Shown here in pieces: positions 5,298 to 8,025 of a DNA stretch of 8,025 nt. Position numbers and translations under genes: made by a program. Position 1 is the first letter of the stretch. Each line of letters begins with the position of its first letter. Source of the DNA: Methylovirgula sp. (GTDB lineage Bacteria; Pseudomonadota; Alphaproteobacteria; Rhizobiales; Beijerinckiaceae); the NCBI GenBank assembly GCA_030040215.1, contig JASHUD010000043.1:1-8025 (forward strand), read 5' to 3'. Under the pieces are notes generated by a model, which was not told where the DNA came from, did not search any database, and was given only the letters and a program-made list of their open reading frames with translations.

Positions 5298-5795
5298 ATG
5301 CCGCTTCCGTCATCAAGACATAGGCCGTATGCCCTCGCTGCGGCAATATTCGCTGCCGTTACGCTCAATGCCGGCGACGCATTTGCCGGACCTTTCACAT
5401 CCTTGCAGGGGAAGTGGGTTGGAAGCGGCACGATTTCCATGAAGGACGGCACGCGCGAAAGAATTCGATGTCGCGCCAGTTACTCGGTTCCCGCCGGCGG
5501 AGATTCTTTGACCCAGGTTCTGCTCTGCGCCAGCGACAGCTACAAGTTCGACGTGGACAGCACCGTCACCGCGCAGGGCGGCGCGATCTCCGGCAGTTGG
5601 ACGGAGACGACGCGCAATGCCACGGGCAACGTATCGGGCCAGGTCCGCGGGCCGGTCATCGAAGTGCTGGTCACGGGTGTCGGTTTTTCGGCGGGCATTT
5701 CGATTTTGACGCGCGGCGCAATGCAAGCGGTCGCCATCAAGCCGCAAGGCGGCACCGACGTCGTCGGCGTTGCGGTCACTTTGCATCGCGCCTGA
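5298..5795 (+). CDS. Conserved secreted protein of unknown function (alphaproteobacterial)
   Basis: A 165-residue protein. The start at ATG 5298 follows a strong AGGAGGG (5281-5287, 10-base spacer) and gives a proper Sec signal peptide of about 30 residues (basic start, ALAAAIFAAVTL core, cleavage near DAFA). In-frame ATGs further upstream (5073, 5232) would put the signal inside the chain. The mature part is rich in beta-strand-like alternation and Gly/Thr/Ser. It starts with LQGKWVGSGTISMKDGTRER, then IRCRASYSV, LLCASDSYKFDVDS, SGSWTETTRNATGNVSG and GFSAGISILTRG. This looks like a small lipocalin-like or beta-barrel periplasmic protein. I associate the pattern with uncharacterised proteins in Hyphomicrobiales. 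Two Cys (in IRCRA and LLCAS) could form a disulfide. It stands alone, converging on the minus-strand transporter with 49 bases between the ends. Ligand unknown. Confidence 0.85.
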   Translation: MPLPSSRHRPYALAAAIFAAVTLNAGDAFAGPFTSLQGKWVGSGTISMKDGTRERIRCRASYSVPAGGDSLTQVLLCASDSYKFDVDSTVTAQGGAISGSWTETTRNATGNVSGQVRGPVIEVLVTGVGFSAGISILTRGAMQAVAIKPQGGTDVVGVAVTLHRA

Positions 5796-5844
5796 TCGCG
5801 GCGGTCTGCGCAGCCTCGTCGCCCAAGCCCGGGCGCCGCGCGCC

Positions 5845-8025
5845 TTAGCTCCATTGCGCTCCCCTGCGCCAGCGCAGCAGCAGCATGATCGTCGGGCGCA
5901 GGATGAACAGATCGGCGATCAGCGCGGTAAGCATCGCAAACGAGCTCAGCCAGCCGAACAGCCGCAACGACGGCAGCTGCGAGAAGACCGTCATTGCCAG
6001 ACCGCAGGCGAGGACGACCGAGGTGAGAATCAAAGGCGGCCCCATCAGGATCGTAGCGCGTTCGACGGCAATCGCCGGATCTTGATCGGGACGGTCCTCG
6101 AGCCGCAGGCGATTGAGGAAATGGATCGTCGCGCTGAGCCCGAGGCCAAACGAGACCGTTAACGCGACAACGCTGGCAAATTGCAGCCCTTGGCCGAACA
6201 GCCACAGAACGGCGCCGGCGACGAAAACCGGAAAGATCGCCGGCATGATCGCCGCCAACATCACGGCGAGCGACCGGAACGCCGCGCCGATGAAAGCGGC
6301 GACGAAGATGATCTCGATGGTGAGACCGCGGTTCAACTTTTCGATCATCCGCGCGCTGTTATGCGCGGCAATCACGGCGAGTCCGGTGACCGCGATGTCG
6401 TATCCCGGATGTTGCGCACGCACTTGGTTGAGTTTCTGATCGAGCGAGTTGATGATCGGCAGCAATTGACTCGAATCGACGTCGGGAATGCGCCCTTCGA
6501 CGACGACCGCGTCCTGGTTGGCCGAGATGAAGCGGCGCACGAGATAGGTGGGCAGCATGTTCACATATTGCTTCAGCGTGGCGACGTCCGATTTGCCGAG
6601 CTTTTGGGCAAGCCAGCGGCGCAGCGTTTCGAGCGACCAGACATTGCCCACACCGGCCTGCGCCTCGACGGCCGTGTGCACGGCGGCGATCGTTGCCAGC
6701 GTTTCCGGCGAATAGAGCGATGCGCCTTTGGGAAATTCGACGAGCACGTCGATCGGCTGCGCGCCGGTGAGCTCCTTGTCGAGTTCGTGGCTCGCCTGCA
6801 CGGCCTTCTCATGGTCCGGAACTTGGTCGGCCAAGTGATAACGCGGCTGAAGATTGGTGTAGATCACCGCCAGCCCTAAGACCACGATGAGGCTCAGCAG
6901 GCTGTAGAGGCCGGGGCGGCTCACCATCCGATGCGCGATCCAGCCGCAGAAGCGGCGCAGCGCGTCGACGGCGATGTCGGCGCCTCTGATGTGCGCGACG
7001 AAGGCGGCTTCGCGGCGTAACAGAAACAGGCCGAGCAGCGGGATGACGGTCAACACCGACACCAGCGCAATGACAGTCGAGATAAATCCCGCCTCGCCGA
7101 AGCTGCGGATCAGATCGGAATCGGAGAATGTCAGTGCGATAAAAGACAGGCCGGCGGTGGCGTGCGTGAGGACGCAGGCCGGACCGACCACGTGGATTGC
7201 GGTGCGCAGCGCGTCGATCTTGCTGTCGCCGGCGATGATCCTGTCGCGCGTCGCAAAGGTCAGCTGCATACTATCGGAAAAGCTGATGACCATGATGAGC
7301 GGCGTCATGACGTTCAAGAACGTGTTGAGCCGGAAATCGAGCCAGCCGAGCGTGCCGAGCGCCAGCAGGATGGCAAGCAACGGCGGCGCCGCCGCGATGA
7401 TCATGAAGGAGACGCGGCGGAAGAACAGGATGGCGATCAGGCAGCCGCCCAAAAAGCCGAGCGCATTGTAAAGCACCCTGTCGCGCTCGACCGCGTTGCG
7501 GATCTCGAGCTGCATGACCGGAACGCCGGAAAGCTCGGCGGAAAGCCCGGTGCCGGCGAGATCCTCGGCCATCGTGCTGCGGATCTCGCCGACCACGCCG
7601 CCAAGCTTGTTGCTCTCGACGACGCCGGGATCGAGGGCCAGCACGACCAAGGCAAGCCGTCCGTCGAGCGAAAGCAGCTTGCCGCGAATGATCTCGTTGT
7701 TCCTTACCTTCTGGATGAGCGCGTCGTAGGCGGCGCCGGTCGGCAAGGTCTCCGGGAAAAGCGGTGCCGGAAGATGACCGTTCTCCGGCGGCTGGCGCGC
7801 CGAAAAAAGCGAGATGATCCCGCGCGTACCGTCGATGAGCTGCAGGTCGGTGACGAGATCGCGCAGCTTGCCGAGCGAGTTGCGCTCAAGGAGGGTGGGC
7901 CCCTCGACCACCACGAGCACGTCGAATTCGCTCGATGGAAAGCGCTTCGTCACTTCCTCGTACTGCCGGAACTCGGGCGTGTTCGAGCGGAACAGCTGGC
8001 TCAGCGAATCGTCGACCTTGATCCG
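5845..8025 (-). CDS. RND superfamily (MMPL-type) transporter, N-terminus outside window
   Basis: The frame is open to base 8025, so the first membrane helix and start lie beyond the edge; GTG 7953 is internal because the upstream codons read VDDSLSQLFR and then TPEFRQYEE, a conserved family segment. The visible 726 residues show the two-fold RND plan. Counting from the edge, they comprise a periplasmic domain (1 to about 182), five membrane helices (about 183-335), a helix at about 372-392, a second periplasmic domain to about 575, and five more helices to the C-terminus LLLRWRRGAQWS. Such proteins use the proton gradient to move lipids or other hydrophobic compounds across the inner membrane or to the outer membrane. 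The first-repeat motif ISFSDSMQLTF keeps an Asp (codon 7273-7275). The second-repeat counterpart reads FGLGLSATIHFLNR, where many relatives have acidic residues in place of Ser-Ala. The substrate cannot be told. It does not look like HpnN, the hopanoid transporter. Confidence 0.93.
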   Translation of the reverse strand, partial: RIKVDDSLSQLFRSNTPEFRQYEEVTKRFPSSEFDVLVVVEGPTLLERNSLGKLRDLVTDLQLIDGTRGIISLFSARQPPENGHLPAPLFPETLPTGAAYDALIQKVRNNEIIRGKLLSLDGRLALVVLALDPGVVESNKLGGVVGEIRSTMAEDLAGTGLSAELSGVPVMQLEIRNAVERDRVLYNALGFLGGCLIAILFFRRVSFMIIAAAPPLLAILLALGTLGWLDFRLNTFLNVMTPLIMVISFSDSMQLTFATRDRIIAGDSKIDALRTAIHVVGPACVLTHATAGLSFIALTFSDSDLIRSFGEAGFISTVIALVSVLTVIPLLGLFLLRREAAFVAHIRGADIAVDALRRFCGWIAHRMVSRPGLYSLLSLIVVLGLAVIYTNLQPRYHLADQVPDHEKAVQASHELDKELTGAQPIDVLVEFPKGASLYSPETLATIAAVHTAVEAQAGVGNVWSLETLRRWLAQKLGKSDVATLKQYVNMLPTYLVRRFISANQDAVVVEGRIPDVDSSQLLPIINSLDQKLNQVRAQHPGYDIAVTGLAVIAAHNSARMIEKLNRGLTIEIIFVAAFIGAAFRSLAVMLAAIMPAIFPVFVAGAVLWLFGQGLQFASVVALTVSFGLGLSATIHFLNRLRLEDRPDQDPAIAVERATILMGPPLILTSVVLACGLAMTVFSQLPSLRLFGWLSSFAMLTALIADLFILRPTIMLLLRWRRGAQWS

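Noticed and set aside
5796..5844. Bidirectional terminator between the convergent genes
   Set aside because: Only a short palindrome (GCCCGGGC, 5827-5834) is seen, with no T run on either strand.
5845..8025. Identification of the transporter as HpnN (hopanoid transporter)
   Set aside because: The overall plan is shared, but the conserved segments I can read (SQLFR, TPEFRQYEE, FPSSEFDVLVVVEG) match the general MMPL-type group better, and no hopanoid genes are in view.

Overview
The window is GC-rich, gene-dense bacterial DNA that looks alphaproteobacterial, most likely order Hyphomicrobiales (Rhizobiales). The best evidence is hisD followed directly, with an ATGA overlap, by a UPF0262 gene; that pair is typical of this group. 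Codon use, with G/C at most third positions, fits. The genus cannot be told from this sequence.

Positions 1-2552 hold a run of small plus-strand genes with a phage lysis-module character. They are the C-terminal part of an N-acetylmuramoyl-L-alanine amidase (cut by the window edge), a small secreted cysteine-containing protein, a hairpin terminator, a holin-like membrane protein, an unrecognised 107-residue protein, a small lipoprotein, a 60-residue four-cysteine protein, and a membrane-anchored coiled-coil protein. Several of these overlap by 4 bases (ATGA or GTGA). The run ends at a very clear rho-independent terminator (2519-2552). Calling it a prophage or phage-derived lysis cassette is an inference: no capsid, tail, integrase or attachment site is in view.

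Positions 2553-4994 are housekeeping: a thioredoxin-type glutathione peroxidase, histidinol dehydrogenase (hisD) with all zinc and catalytic residues, and the UPF0262 gene. All three are on the plus strand with small gaps and no visible terminator between them, so co-transcription is plausible.

Positions 4995-5297 have no gene; they contain a GC-rich inverted repeat and a possible sigma70-like promoter. A secreted protein of a conserved but uncharacterised alphaproteobacterial type follows (5298-5795). It converges on a large minus-strand gene (5845-8025, its start beyond the window) for an RND/MMPL-family membrane transporter. The second half of that transporter has Ser-Ala at the place where many relatives have acidic residues.

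No tRNA, rRNA, CRISPR array or insertion sequence was seen. The most interesting part is the compact set of small envelope-directed proteins at 330-2496.
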